A DNA stretch of 64,000 nucleotides from an uncultured Phaeodactylibacter sp. (GCA_913057245.1 CAJXNH010000009.1:52884-116883), one strand, 5' to 3'. Shown: positions 27,328 to 36,635, counted from the stretch's first letter. The notes: generated from the sequence alone by a model not told the origin. Numbers and translations are program-made.

Positions 27328-29607
27328 ATGAAAAAAACGCCCTTTGCTGTCCTGATACTCCCCCTCCTTTTTCTGTCTTTTGCCGCACTGAGCCAAAATG
27401 AAGGCAACATCTGGTACTACGGCAACCAACAGGGTATTGACTTCTCTTCCGGAGACCCGGTCCTGATCACCAATGGCGCACTGCGAACATCGGAAGGCTG
27501 TGCCTCAGTTTGCGATGCAGATGGCAACCTTTTGTACTACACCAACGGAGGCGGACGGACTACCCAAGGACAACCCTCGGGCAGTATCTGGAATGCCAAT
27601 CACGATGTTTTGTATGACATGGAAGGGCTACGGGGCGGTGGCTTTGGAGCCGTACAGTCTGCCCTCTTTGTGCCTAATCCGGGCAATACCGATGAGCATT
27701 ACCTCTTCACTATGGAAGAGCGGGAATTTGCCAGCGACGGGCTGCCTGCCGGTCAGTTACAGGGGCGCGGGCTCACACACTTTTTGCTCAACCGCACCCT
27801 TAATGGCGGGCTCGGGGGCACTGTTTTTGAGGATGACCGCCTGCATGTACCCAGTTTTGAATCCCTAAGCGGCACCCTGCACGGGAACGGTACCGACTTC
27901 TGGGTCATCATTGTGGATGACAATACCGGCGATTTTTTCAACTACCGCGTGACGCCCACTGAAGTCCTCGGCCCAACGCTGGAAGAGCGGGACGTGATTG
28001 ATTCCCTGGCTGGCCCGATTAAGATTTCTCCGGCACGTAACCGCCTGTTTGTCGGGGGTGTCCTGTATAATTTCAATGCCAATAATGGCAATATTTCCAA
28101 CCCCCGGACCCTGCCCGGAGCGGTCAACTCCATAAGCTACTCCTTTTCCCCCAACGGCAATTACCTGTATGTGATGGAGCCTATCGTTAGTGGTTCGCTG
28201 CTGGTGCGTTACGAACCGCTCAATCCCAGTTTTCTGTCTTCGAGAACCATACTCGGCCCGGGCCCAAATGAGCGCCTGGGCGCCATGCAGCTCGCTCCGG
28301 ACGGCCGCATTTACCTGGTCTCCTACGATGAAGATGCCCCTCAGGTCACCCACCTGCACGCCATCAATTGCCCGAACTCAGCGCAGGCTAACCTGGAGGA
28401 AGAAGTCTTTAGCTTTCAGACACCGGATCAGCCCTTCCTGGGCCTCCCCAACTTCATGGACTACATCTTTGACACTCAGGAAACCCTGATCGCGGACCTG
28501 GGCCCGGATACCACCTTTAGCTGCGACAATGGCCCCATTACGCTCATCCCTTTGACCAATGGTGATGCTTTCCTGTGGTCGGACGGCTCCACCGATACCA
28601 GCCTGACCGTTACCGAGCCCGGGATTTATAGCCTGACTGTTACTGCCGATTGTGGTATGGTAAGCGACACCATCGAAGTGGAGGAACTGACAGACACGGT
28701 CATTGTGAATATCAACGGTCCGAACACCCTCTGTACCGGCGATACCGCCACTTTCGCTGCAACGGCGAATATCTCAGGCACCTTACTCTGGTCCACCGGC
28801 GACACCACGGCAACGATACAGGTCGCCACCGGTGGGCGCTACACCGTTTTGTTTACCGACCTCTGTGGCCGGCAGGCAACGGATACCCTGATGCTGAATG
28901 TACTGGACGTGCCGCCTATACTTCTTCAGGCCCCGGACGCCCTTTGCCCCGACGAAACAGCCGGAGCAAGTGTGTTTTCGGAAGGCGCTACGGGTTATAC
29001 CTGGTCAAATGGCAGCGTGGGTGACAGTGTGATGCTGACAGGTGGCGGCACTTATCATATCACCGTGACTAACGGATGCGGGGAATTTGATACGGTTTTT
29101 ACCGTAGACAGCCTGACTTTCCCCACTCTTGAGATACAGGGGACCGCTCCCCTCTGCCCGGGCGGTTCCGTGCAGCTGGAAGCAACGACAGAACCTCAAA
29201 ATGACCTACAATGGTCCAACGGAAGTACCGCGATAATCACCACATTTTCTACCCCGGGCGTTTATACCGTTACCGTCACCAACACTTGCGGCAGTGCGGT
29301 CGATAGTATTGATCTGCAGCCTATTGGGTGTGAGAATTGCTTTTACGTTCCCAATGCCTTCTCTCCAAATGACGATGGCATCAACGATGGTTTTCTGCCT
29401 ATAGACCTTTGCCCGGTACAAAACTACCGCCTGCAAGTCTTCTCCCGATGGGGTGAGCTTGTGTTCGAAAGCGATCAGCTTGGGCAAAGCTGGGATGGCA
29501 AATCCGGCAGTGAACCGATGAACCCTGGCGCCTATATTTGGCAGCTGACCTACGAACAGGCCGGGCAGCAACAGGTGCAGGCCGGGATGGTGCATTTGAT
29601 CCGATAG
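27328..29607 (+). CDS. Secreted propeller/Ig-repeat protein with gliding-motility type (T9SS type B) C-terminal domain
   Basis: This protein of about 759 residues starts at 27328 with a signal peptide (MKKTPFAVLILPLLFLSFAALSQ). The first 380 residues look like a beta-propeller (GGVLYNFN, YSFSPNGNYLYVMEP and MQLAPDGRIYLVS). Repeated Ig/PKD-like modules follow (ADLGPDTTFSCDN; WSDGSTDTSLTVTEPGIYSL), each with TWSNGS-type cores. The last 90 residues form the CHU_C/gliding-motility C-terminal domain (FYVPNAFSPNDDGINDGF and FSRWGELVFES), a type B T9SS sorting signal. It is a likely surface adhesin-like protein; ligand unknown. The N-terminal layout matches the protein at 60604. Confidence 0.88.
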   Translation: MKKTPFAVLILPLLFLSFAALSQNEGNIWYYGNQQGIDFSSGDPVLITNGALRTSEGCASVCDADGNLLYYTNGGGRTTQGQPSGSIWNANHDVLYDMEGLRGGGFGAVQSALFVPNPGNTDEHYLFTMEEREFASDGLPAGQLQGRGLTHFLLNRTLNGGLGGTVFEDDRLHVPSFESLSGTLHGNGTDFWVIIVDDNTGDFFNYRVTPTEVLGPTLEERDVIDSLAGPIKISPARNRLFVGGVLYNFNANNGNISNPRTLPGAVNSISYSFSPNGNYLYVMEPIVSGSLLVRYEPLNPSFLSSRTILGPGPNERLGAMQLAPDGRIYLVSYDEDAPQVTHLHAINCPNSAQANLEEEVFSFQTPDQPFLGLPNFMDYIFDTQETLIADLGPDTTFSCDNGPITLIPLTNGDAFLWSDGSTDTSLTVTEPGIYSLTVTADCGMVSDTIEVEELTDTVIVNINGPNTLCTGDTATFAATANISGTLLWSTGDTTATIQVATGGRYTVLFTDLCGRQATDTLMLNVLDVPPILLQAPDALCPDETAGASVFSEGATGYTWSNGSVGDSVMLTGGGTYHITVTNGCGEFDTVFTVDSLTFPTLEIQGTAPLCPGGSVQLEATTEPQNDLQWSNGSTAIITTFSTPGVYTVTVTNTCGSAVDSIDLQPIGCENCFYVPNAFSPNDDGINDGFLPIDLCPVQNYRLQVFSRWGELVFESDQLGQSWDGKSGSEPMNPGAYIWQLTYEQAGQQQVQAGMVHLIR

Positions 29608-29716
29608 TATGGGCCTATGTTGCGTGGAGTGACTTTGCTGTAAGTAAACGTCCAAACAAATAACGGTTTCCGTAATTATATAAGTGAACCCGCAAAAACT
29701 CCACAAACACATTTTT

Positions 29717-30838
29717 ATGCAAAAGCCATCTTTACTATTCCTTCTCGTATTATGCCCATTTTTTCTACTTGCCCAGTACAAAACAGTCAACCTCGACTTT
29801 GAAAGCACCTACATTGGGGATAACAACCCGCTTCCGGCAGAGACGAACATCCTCTTCACCGGGTCCATACCCTCCTACATCGACCGGGTCGAGCTGAATA
29901 TTAAGCCTCCCAAAGGTAAATCCACCGTCCTGCATTACGCCGTATGGCAGCGCCCGCTGGACAACAAGGAAAAAACCTACAGCCTGCCCGTCAATTACAA
30001 GTTCCGCTCCTCCGCCAGTTATGATATTGAGGTCTTGTATTTTCAAACCCTAAGTAATGCACAGCGCACAGAACTCATTCAGACCCTTAACAACCGTCTG
30101 CAATTATTCCTGGAAACGCAGCTCACGCAGGAGTCCAAAACCATCGAATGGGAAAGTAAACCCAAGCGCCTCCTACAGGAGATGAACGACTTGCTGCAGG
30201 CCGATCTTCAAAACTACCGCACCGGTATTGCTGCACCGGCTCAGGAGTTGTCCAACCTGGTAGCCCTGCAGATGGAAAAAATGGCGGATATGCGCATGCG
30301 GGACAGCGTGGGGCAGGTCCGTATGGCTGAAGAACAGGTGCTGCTGCGGCAACTGCTGCAGAACGAGCTCGATCGCATGCTGCCCGCACCGCTGTACAAA
30401 ATTGCGGACGCCCGCATGCTGGAAGATTGTCCGACCGAGTCCAAAAAAGGAGCATTGGCTGTTAATGCCGGTTACGGAGGCGTTTACTTCAGTGGCGACC
30501 TGGGGGAAGACCTGGATTACGATACGGCGCCCTACGTAGGCTTATCATTCCCCTTAGGCAATAGTGCCTTCGCGCCCCGCTTTTTCAGCAATACGTACAT
30601 TGGATTTGGCTTATTCCTGCAAGACTTTGAAAATGCAGATGAGCAAAAGCTAACCGGCCCCATCACCGGGCTGCCCATTTACGCCAGTCTGGACTATAAG
30701 CTTTTCCAGTTTGTCTACCTGAATCTGGGTGCCACCTTATTGGAAGAAACCACCGCCGGAGACCGGCAGGAACTCTTTGTGCGCCCCTTCATCGGGCTGA
30801 GTGCAAAGGTGAATCTGTCGGTACAGTTTGAGCGGTAG
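29717..30838 (+). CDS. Exported envelope protein with coiled-coil middle and beta-strand-rich C-terminus
   Basis: This 373-residue protein starts at the ATG at 29717; the upstream in-frame codon is GTG. It has a signal peptide (MQKPSLLFLLVLCPFFLLAQ). Residues of about 120-240 are long charged helices with VALQMEKMADMRMRDSVGQV. The C-terminal third (LAVNAGYGGVYFSGDLGEDL, then GLSFPLGNSAFAPRFFSNTY and FIGLSAKVNLSVQFER) alternates like an outer-membrane beta-barrel and ends in an aromatic-rich strand. It looks like an outer-membrane or periplasm-spanning protein of unknown function. Confidence 0.65.
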   Translation: MQKPSLLFLLVLCPFFLLAQYKTVNLDFESTYIGDNNPLPAETNILFTGSIPSYIDRVELNIKPPKGKSTVLHYAVWQRPLDNKEKTYSLPVNYKFRSSASYDIEVLYFQTLSNAQRTELIQTLNNRLQLFLETQLTQESKTIEWESKPKRLLQEMNDLLQADLQNYRTGIAAPAQELSNLVALQMEKMADMRMRDSVGQVRMAEEQVLLRQLLQNELDRMLPAPLYKIADARMLEDCPTESKKGALAVNAGYGGVYFSGDLGEDLDYDTAPYVGLSFPLGNSAFAPRFFSNTYIGFGLFLQDFENADEQKLTGPITGLPIYASLDYKLFQFVYLNLGATLLEETTAGDRQELFVRPFIGLSAKVNLSVQFER

Positions 30839-30850
30839 GCATTCAGGATC

Positions 30851-30878
30851 GCAGGTCATCCCCTGAAAGATGACCTGC
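30851..30878. terminator. Hairpin between convergent genes
   Basis: GCAGGTCAT (30851-30859) pairs perfectly with ATGACCTGC (30870-30878). It lies between the convergent genes ending at 30838 and 30894, so it could stop transcription from both sides. There is no long T tract. Confidence 0.45.
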
Positions 30879-30893
30879 CATTCAACCAAAAGA

Positions 30894-32156
30894 TCAACCT
30901 CTTTCTACCGGACAAGTCATGCAGTGCGAACCGCCACGGGCCCGGGAGAGCTCGTTGGAAGGCAATGCAATGATGGTATTCTCCACCTCCTCCGGTTTAA
31001 GCGAGCCATCCTGGAACGCCTGCAGCATACTCGTGGCATGCATAATTTGGTAACCGGTACTGCGGAAAGCCTTCTCGGTGTAAGGGTTGCGGTCGTAAGT
31101 GATCGCCACGCCGGGCTTCAGGGCTACGAGGTTGCAGCCATCTGTCCACTGCTCCCGGTCCTGATAGGGTGAAATGCCTTCCCCGCTGAGAATGAATTCC
31201 ATGTCCGGATTAATCTCCCCATGGAAAAACTCCTTGATAGAAGGATAATGACGGGTAGCGCCATTGGAGGAAAATACTTCAACGTAAGACCCCAGCCCAT
31301 CCAGCACGATTGGCTTGAAAGCCACAATGTGGTTGGTATTGATTTGTGTGAAAATGGTGTCAATGTGCATGTAGCTGCGGTCCGTCGGGATATTGATCTG
31401 CACGACATGCTTCACTACGCCTTTTTTAAAAAGGACTTCTTTGAGCGACTGAATGGCATGGGCGGTCGTCCGCTCACTGCAGCCAATGAGCAGGTAGTCT
31501 TCGTTGATGACCATCACATCTCCACCTTCAATGCTAACCATTTCCCGGCGGCGGGAAGGCGGGAATAGTTCTACGTTGTTCAGGTTGATGATACGCCCCT
31601 CTTTGCTCAGTGCATTGAAAATGGGGTGTGCCCAAAAGATATACCGGGTCAGGAAATTTTCGCGGAAGCGCGCTTCTTTAGCCGCTTTGGTGATGATGAC
31701 ATGGTCGTTGACCGTGACCGCGATGTCCCGGGTGAAGATGAAGTTCGGGATAGGATCAAAGAGAATCATATCCTCTTGCTGCAGGTAGCCCGTGATCAGC
31801 GTCTCGGTCAGCGCTTTGTTGTCCAGTTTCAGGAGCATATCTTCGTAGGAGCGTGGCAGTTCTTCATAGTCGATGATTTTCTCGATCATCTCCTTTTTGT
31901 CGGCTTCCGAGGCAGCCTCCAGGGCTTCAAAGAGAAGGTCTTCTGTTTCGAGGACATTGTCTTTTCCTACAAAATGCTTAAGAATTTCCGAAAACACATC
32001 GTGCTCTTCCTGCATCTGCGGCAGGTACACGATATCGTCAAACAGGAGCTCTTCGGCCCGCTTTGGGCTAATGCGGGCAATGCCCTCATCGGGGCGGTGA
32101 ATGATAACGCGTTTAAGTGGCGCAATTTCTGAAGCCACGTTTACAGTTACAGCCAT
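30894..32156 (-). CDS. arcA: Arginine deiminase
   Basis: This 420-residue protein matches the canonical arginine deiminase layout: PLKRVIIHRPDEGIARISPK near the start, FTRDIAVTVNDHVI, the IEGGDVMVINEDYLLIG block, MHIDTIFTQI, and the nucleophile C412 in RGGSHCMTCPVERG. It converts arginine to citrulline and ammonia. The usual arc partners (arcB, arcC, arcD) are absent. It is instead the last gene of an operon with a glycosyltransferase, an aldo/keto reductase and an FAD oxidoreductase (14-bp gap to the latter). An amidine-modifying role in a pathway with these neighbours is speculative. Confidence 0.93.
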   Translation of the reverse strand: MAVTVNVASEIAPLKRVIIHRPDEGIARISPKRAEELLFDDIVYLPQMQEEHDVFSEILKHFVGKDNVLETEDLLFEALEAASEADKKEMIEKIIDYEELPRSYEDMLLKLDNKALTETLITGYLQQEDMILFDPIPNFIFTRDIAVTVNDHVIITKAAKEARFRENFLTRYIFWAHPIFNALSKEGRIINLNNVELFPPSRRREMVSIEGGDVMVINEDYLLIGCSERTTAHAIQSLKEVLFKKGVVKHVVQINIPTDRSYMHIDTIFTQINTNHIVAFKPIVLDGLGSYVEVFSSNGATRHYPSIKEFFHGEINPDMEFILSGEGISPYQDREQWTDGCNLVALKPGVAITYDRNPYTEKAFRSTGYQIMHATSMLQAFQDGSLKPEEVENTIIALPSNELSRARGGSHCMTCPVERG

Positions 32157-32169
32157 ACTTGGTTAGGAT

Positions 32170-33306
32170 TTAAAGGGATACGACTTTTTCAATCTCGTAA
32201 ATGGAATTGATTTTTCCGGCAAAGATGCAATAAAATTGGGGATTTTCATGGAGGACAGAAATCTCCGTAGGCCGCCCATCGTCAATATAACTGGCTTTAA
32301 GTTTAGACTTAATGGTAAACATAGAGGTGAAGTACTGAAACTCCACCTTGTCGGTAAAGTAATGCCGGATTTGCCCCAGCATTTTGCGGTAATTGCTGGC
32401 CGGTTTGGCGGGGCAGAAGTTGCAGATATCCGTAAAGTCCGGGCGGCAGTTGGTGTTTACCTGCTGACAGTCGAAGGTGGGCAGGTTGTCGTAGGAGACT
32501 TTGTGGTGCGTGTAGGCTACGCTCGACAGGGACAGCAGCCCGCTTTTGCCGTAAGGCATTATGGAGCCAAAGGGACCGTCCATAATCGTCAGCCCGATAT
32601 CCCGGACCTGAGGGGAATTGACAAAAGCCATTTCTGAAATCTCATGCATCAGGTCGATATCACGCACGCCAAAGAGGCGGTTGATGGCATTGCTGCCGGC
32701 GTAGGTCGCGTTGATCACCTGACGGGCTTTAACGGACTCGCGCTTACCGCTTTCCAGGTCTTTCAAGCCAACCTGCCATCGTTCGCCATCGGCTGTTGCA
32801 TTGACCACTTCCGTGAAAAGCCGGGGGGTCACCTCCGGGCTTGCCTCGTAGAGCCGCTGCCGGTAGTACTCTGCGATGAGAATGGGGTCGAAGGTATACT
32901 CCACGGTCTTGTACAAGGCCTCCAATCGGTGATAGTTGAAGTACGGATGACGCTCCACGGGCTCGCAGGGAATGCCGATAAAGGCGCAGAACCGTTCGAA
33001 CTGCGCGGCATCCGTAAAGGAGCCAAAGCGGTCGATGGCGTAGTACTTCTCGAACTCAAAGTTGATAAAATCCTGATGGTCAGCTGTAAAGCGCGCTTTG
33101 TTGTCGTCCGACATCCGGGCCGTTGCCACACTGCGCGGATAGTGGTACCCGCTGTGCAGCCGCGCCTGATTGACGATGGAAGCTTTTTTCAGCAACACCT
33201 TTTCCTTCTCCACGAGCAGTACCCGCTGACCTTGTTCCCGGAGAAACAAAGCCGCATAAATGCCGAAAATACCGCCGCCGACGATCAGGAAATCGTACTG
33301 CTCCAT
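32170..33306 (-). CDS. FAD-dependent oxidoreductase (DAO-like)
   Basis: This 378-residue protein starts at the ATG at 33306 (MEQYDFLIVGGGIFGIYAAL). The dinucleotide-binding motif GGGIFG lies at residues 9-14. A conserved ARLHSGYHYPRS segment follows, a pattern seen in glycerol-3-phosphate- and amino-acid-oxidase-like DAO proteins. Later sequence contains CNFCPAKPASNYRKMLGQI with a cysteine pair. The substrate is unknown. It lies 3 bp from the aldo/keto reductase and 14 bp from arcA, so it is part of one transcription unit. Confidence 0.82.
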   Translation of the reverse strand: MEQYDFLIVGGGIFGIYAALFLREQGQRVLLVEKEKVLLKKASIVNQARLHSGYHYPRSVATARMSDDNKARFTADHQDFINFEFEKYYAIDRFGSFTDAAQFERFCAFIGIPCEPVERHPYFNYHRLEALYKTVEYTFDPILIAEYYRQRLYEASPEVTPRLFTEVVNATADGERWQVGLKDLESGKRESVKARQVINATYAGSNAINRLFGVRDIDLMHEISEMAFVNSPQVRDIGLTIMDGPFGSIMPYGKSGLLSLSSVAYTHHKVSYDNLPTFDCQQVNTNCRPDFTDICNFCPAKPASNYRKMLGQIRHYFTDKVEFQYFTSMFTIKSKLKASYIDDGRPTEISVLHENPQFYCIFAGKINSIYEIEKVVSL

Positions 33307-33308
33307 AT

Positions 33309-34229
33309 TTAAAATTGTGCCGCTACCTGTTTGAGCCCTTCGCAAAAGTCACTGTAATCATAACGCTGCAGCGCCTCATGGAAGTTGAGCGTATGCTCCA
33401 ATTGCTCCGGCCGGGAAGGGCCAATCAGTATGCCGCCTACATCCGGGCTATGAAAAGCATAAGCCATGCCACAGTGGTTCATATTGGAGACCGCAGGGCG
33501 ACCGGGCTGCTCATTGGCCGCCGCGAGTACCTCTTGCAAGGGCCCGACGATGGGGTGCGGCTTGTCTGTATCTCCGCCCCGCGCTTTCAGGGAGCTGCCC
33601 TGATGATAAGCCGCCGCATCAAGCTTGACCCCTCCGGCATTCACCCCGTAGGTAATGAACCGGGGCTGTCCATGGAAAGGCTTGTAGCGCCCATAGTCCG
33701 ATTGCAGCAGGTTGTGCTTCATCTGTATGCGGAAGTCGAAACCATAGGCTTCGTTCACCTTAGCATGCACCTCCGGATGACGGATACCGGACAGCCCCAA
33801 TCGGTAGCCCAGGTCCTTTGCGCGCTGAAAAGCCTCAAACGTAGCCTCGATTTCTTCGGTAGCCTCTCGGTTATCCCAGTGGAGCATGAAGGTGTCGAGG
33901 TTGTCCCCAAAGGCATAGCGGTACTCATCGAGCATGATGAGCAGGAAACTTTTGGACAAATTGCACTCCGGTGTACGCATATTATTGACACTCCCCACTT
34001 TCATCATCACACGGAGGTCATTGATGCCGTGAGCGTTGATCCATTGCAGAAGGATTTGCTCTGCCCGACGGAAGTCCCCCGGGTTTTTATTGATAGGATA
34101 GTTGGTAGCCCCATCCACCTCCCGGTAGCCCCGGTCGTAAAAATGGTCCAGGAGTTTAAAGGCGGTGGCGCGTTCGGTGGTCCACCCCCACATTGCAGTA
34201 CCTAGTATTAGTGTCGGCGCGGTGCTCAT
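33309..34229 (-). CDS. Aldo/keto reductase family protein
   Basis: This 306-residue protein fits the AKR TIM barrel: LILGTAMWGWTTERATAFKL at the N-terminus, GYREVDGATNYP with the usual active-site tyrosine region, VMMKVG for the catalytic lysine strand, and the HWDNREATEEIEATFEAFQR helix. The C-terminus has GGILIGPSRPEQL, the NADPH-binding type. It reduces or oxidises a carbonyl/hydroxyl substrate, here unknown. Its start overlaps the glycosyltransferase stop by 4 bp (ATGA), a sign of translational coupling. Confidence 0.84.
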   Translation of the reverse strand: MSTAPTLILGTAMWGWTTERATAFKLLDHFYDRGYREVDGATNYPINKNPGDFRRAEQILLQWINAHGINDLRVMMKVGSVNNMRTPECNLSKSFLLIMLDEYRYAFGDNLDTFMLHWDNREATEEIEATFEAFQRAKDLGYRLGLSGIRHPEVHAKVNEAYGFDFRIQMKHNLLQSDYGRYKPFHGQPRFITYGVNAGGVKLDAAAYHQGSSLKARGGDTDKPHPIVGPLQEVLAAANEQPGRPAVSNMNHCGMAYAFHSPDVGGILIGPSRPEQLEHTLNFHEALQRYDYSDFCEGLKQVAAQF

Positions 34230-34945
34230 GGCCGTCGTTTTTTGAGTTCGATCATGGAGTTAATGTAGCGCTTGGCCAGAGGCAGAATTTCCACCCGGCT
34301 GCTGCTGACGTCATCGGTCCACTTGACGGGCAGTTCGTAAATCCGCTTGTTGAGCCACTCGGCCGTGGTTAGCAGCTCCGTGGAAAAGAACCAGCCATCG
34401 TTTTGCGCCCCAGCTTCATGAAGTTCCGGATAGACCTCCCTTTTCAGCCATTTGAACCCGCACATCCCATCCGAAAAACCTACGCCGAGGTACGTTTTTA
34501 GCATCAGGTTAAACACCCGGCTGGCCACTTCGCGCTTGAAGGGCCGGTTCACGACTTTGGATTTGGGGTGCAGGCGGGAAGCGTAGACCACATCGTAATC
34601 CTCTTCAGCAATTGCCCGGTAGGCTTCCAGGAAGTGCGGCAGGTCGGTGGCCAGGTCGAGGTCCATGTACCCCACGATATCTGCTTTAGACTGCCCCCAG
34701 GAGGTCTTGAGTGCCAGCCCGACGCCGCGGCGGGGCACTTTCACGAAAGTGACTTCCGCGATACGGTTGCTGAGTTCCTTCGCGATTTCCAGGGTCCGGT
34801 CGGTAGAGCCATTGTCGGCAATGACGATCTTCCATTGCCCTTCCTGCGGAAAATGCGCTTTCAAAAATCCATTCAGCTGCATTACCTGCTGGGCCAAAGT
34901 TGCTTCTTCGTTTAGCACGGGGATGGTGACATCAAAAGTCTTCAT
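34226..34945 (-). CDS. Glycosyltransferase family 2, dolichyl-phosphate-sugar-synthase-like
   Basis: This 239-residue GT-A transferase begins MKTFDVTIPVLNEEATLAQQ. The sugar-nucleotide block is IVIADNGSTDRTLEIAKEL, the metal-binding region is VGYMDLDLATDLPHFLEA, and FSDGMCGFKWLKREVY is typical of Alg5/DPM1-like enzymes acting on a polyprenyl-phosphate acceptor. It ends WTDDVSSSRVEILPLAKRYI without membrane helices. The ATG at 34945 fits a near-consensus promoter at 34970; upstream starts would overlap the divergent gene. It is the first gene of the four-gene operon. Confidence 0.84.
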   Translation of the reverse strand: MKTFDVTIPVLNEEATLAQQVMQLNGFLKAHFPQEGQWKIVIADNGSTDRTLEIAKELSNRIAEVTFVKVPRRGVGLALKTSWGQSKADIVGYMDLDLATDLPHFLEAYRAIAEEDYDVVYASRLHPKSKVVNRPFKREVASRVFNLMLKTYLGVGFSDGMCGFKWLKREVYPELHEAGAQNDGWFFSTELLTTAEWLNKRIYELPVKWTDDVSSSRVEILPLAKRYINSMIELKKRRP

Positions 34946-34969
34946 GCGCTCGGGATTGATCATTAAGCG

Positions 34970-34977
34970 CGAAGATA
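34970..34977 (-). promoter_or_regulatory. Near-consensus -7 element for the GT2 operon
   Basis: On the minus strand TATCTTCG differs by one base from TAnnTTTG. It lies about 25 bases before the chosen ATG at 34945, supporting that start over longer alternatives. Confidence 0.35.
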
Positions 34978-35033
34978 AACAACTGTGGTTGTACAGGTAG
35001 GTGATTTTTGCTTTATTTGTAGTCCTCAATTCA

Positions 35034-36074
35034 ATGATGATCATGAACAACAATTCTCAAATACAGCCCAAACCCTTCTGGAAGCGCCCCGAAGGCGTCA
35101 CTGGCGCTGTTTTTCTGGGTGCCCTGCTCGTTGGTGGAGGTTATCTGCTCTATACGGCATTGCCAACCTTGATTGCTTTAGCGCAAAACACGCTCTACCT
35201 GGCAGGAATGCTGGCTGTACTGGCTGCCATCGTTTATATGGTGCTCGACCCGCGCATGCGCAACCTCATCTGGTACATGTACCGCAGCGTGATGCGCTGG
35301 ATTACCGGCATTTTCGTAGAGCTTGACCCCATCGGCATTCTCAAAAACTATGTGGAGGACCTCAAAAAGAAGGTCAAACAGATGGAAAAGCAGATCAATA
35401 TCCTGCGCGGGCAAATGCACAAGCTCAAGGAATTAATCCATAACAATAAAAAAGAGATTGAAGCCAACCTGCAGCTGGCCAGCAAAGCCAAAGCCAGCAA
35501 CAAGCAAACGGTGATGATCCTGAAGTCGCGCAAAGCTGGCCGCCTGAAGGACTCCAACGTCCGGCTGGAAGACCTCTACCAGAAGATGGAGGTACTGTAC
35601 CGCGTGCTCACCAAGATGCACGAGAATTCGCTTATCCTTGCCGAGGACGTGAAAGACCAGGTTATGATCAAGGAGCAGGAGCGCAAAGCCATCCACGCCA
35701 GCCATGGGGCGATGAACTCCGCCATGAGCATCATGCAGGGCGACCCGGACAAGCGCGCGATGTTTGATGCTGCCATGGAAGCCATCACCGACGATGTTGC
35801 CAACAAAGTGGGAGAAATGGACCGCTTTATGGAAATGTCCTCCAACTTCATGAACTCGATCGACCTCCAGAATGGCATTTTCGAGGAAGAAGGGCTCAAA
35901 ATGCTGGAAAAGTGGGAAAAAGAGAGCACTTCACTCATTTTAGGCGAAGACGAAAAGCAAAACCTACTCTCTCAGGCCGCCAACGAAAGCGATGTGCTGG
36001 ACCTGGACCAGCCTATCAAGGAGCCCGTGCGGCAGGAAGGGCGGCGCAATCAGTATGATACTTTTTTTGATTAG
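35034..36074 (+). CDS. Membrane protein with a long coiled-coil cytoplasmic domain
   Basis: This protein has about 346 residues. In-frame ATGs at 35034, 35037 and 35043 are all possible starts. Two hydrophobic segments (GAVFLGALLVGGGYLLYTAL; LAGMLAVLAAIVYMVL) are followed by an amphipathic segment. Long charged helices follow (LKKKVKQMEKQINILRGQMH through KMEVLYRVLTKMHENSLI), predicted to be coiled coil. The C-terminus is acidic. The architecture recalls membrane-associated scaffold or PspA/stomatin-linked proteins, but I do not recognise the family. Confidence 0.65.
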   Translation: MMIMNNNSQIQPKPFWKRPEGVTGAVFLGALLVGGGYLLYTALPTLIALAQNTLYLAGMLAVLAAIVYMVLDPRMRNLIWYMYRSVMRWITGIFVELDPIGILKNYVEDLKKKVKQMEKQINILRGQMHKLKELIHNNKKEIEANLQLASKAKASNKQTVMILKSRKAGRLKDSNVRLEDLYQKMEVLYRVLTKMHENSLILAEDVKDQVMIKEQERKAIHASHGAMNSAMSIMQGDPDKRAMFDAAMEAITDDVANKVGEMDRFMEMSSNFMNSIDLQNGIFEEEGLKMLEKWEKESTSLILGEDEKQNLLSQAANESDVLDLDQPIKEPVRQEGRRNQYDTFFD

Positions 36075-36095
36075 CCTGTATTCAACCAAAAATTT

Positions 36096-36635
36096 ATGGG
36101 TCAATTCCTTGCAGTGGGGATAGTAACAAAACTACAGTTGCACCCCATTCCTTCCGATCCAATTGATTTTAATACCCTTCAGGAGGGTCTAGAAAACCGG
36201 GGTATCGACCTGAGCATTTACAACGGGCAGCAGTATGGCGAGACTTGGGATGGTCAACTTAAGCCATCAATAGTCGAAACAGAGTTGTTAGACTTCCTTC
36301 AGGCAGTATATGCCAAACTACAACCTTTTACCAAACTGGACGACAGTAAGGAAGTTATAAATAACTTCAAGTCATACCCGCCCGAATCCTGGTTTGAAAG
36401 ACTTTCTGAAGCAAGTTTTTATAATCTTCAAAATGATGCCTACGCACAGGGGAGATATTACAGCATCGACGGAAGGCGTATACAACTGAGGTTTGTTTCA
36501 GCCGCTCTTGTTATGGGAGGTAAAATCTTTATGGAAACGGATAATGGTTTGTTCGATCTTTTTGCGGCAGGGTTACAAGCTCAATTAGATTCATTCCAGC
36601 TATCGAAAGCATTAAAGGTATATATCACAGGATGA
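36096..36635 (+). CDS. Hypothetical protein of atypical base composition
   Basis: This 179-residue soluble protein begins MGQFLAVGIVTKLQLHPIP and contains WFERLSEASFYNLQND, YYSIDGRRIQLRFVSAALVM and FMETDNGLFDLFAAGLQAQL. There is no signal peptide, membrane helix or recognisable catalytic motif. Base composition is markedly more AT-rich than its neighbours, with codons such as TTA, ATA and GTA common, which suggests recent acquisition. Small orphan genes of this kind sometimes encode immunity proteins, but nothing here shows it. Confidence 0.55.
   Translation: MGQFLAVGIVTKLQLHPIPSDPIDFNTLQEGLENRGIDLSIYNGQQYGETWDGQLKPSIVETELLDFLQAVYAKLQPFTKLDDSKEVINNFKSYPPESWFERLSEASFYNLQNDAYAQGRYYSIDGRRIQLRFVSAALVMGGKIFMETDNGLFDLFAAGLQAQLDSFQLSKALKVYITG

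Noticed and set aside
29640..29690. AATAACGG-TTT-CCGTAATT palindrome before the 29717 gene
   Set aside because: Too short and without a second copy; operator function cannot be argued.
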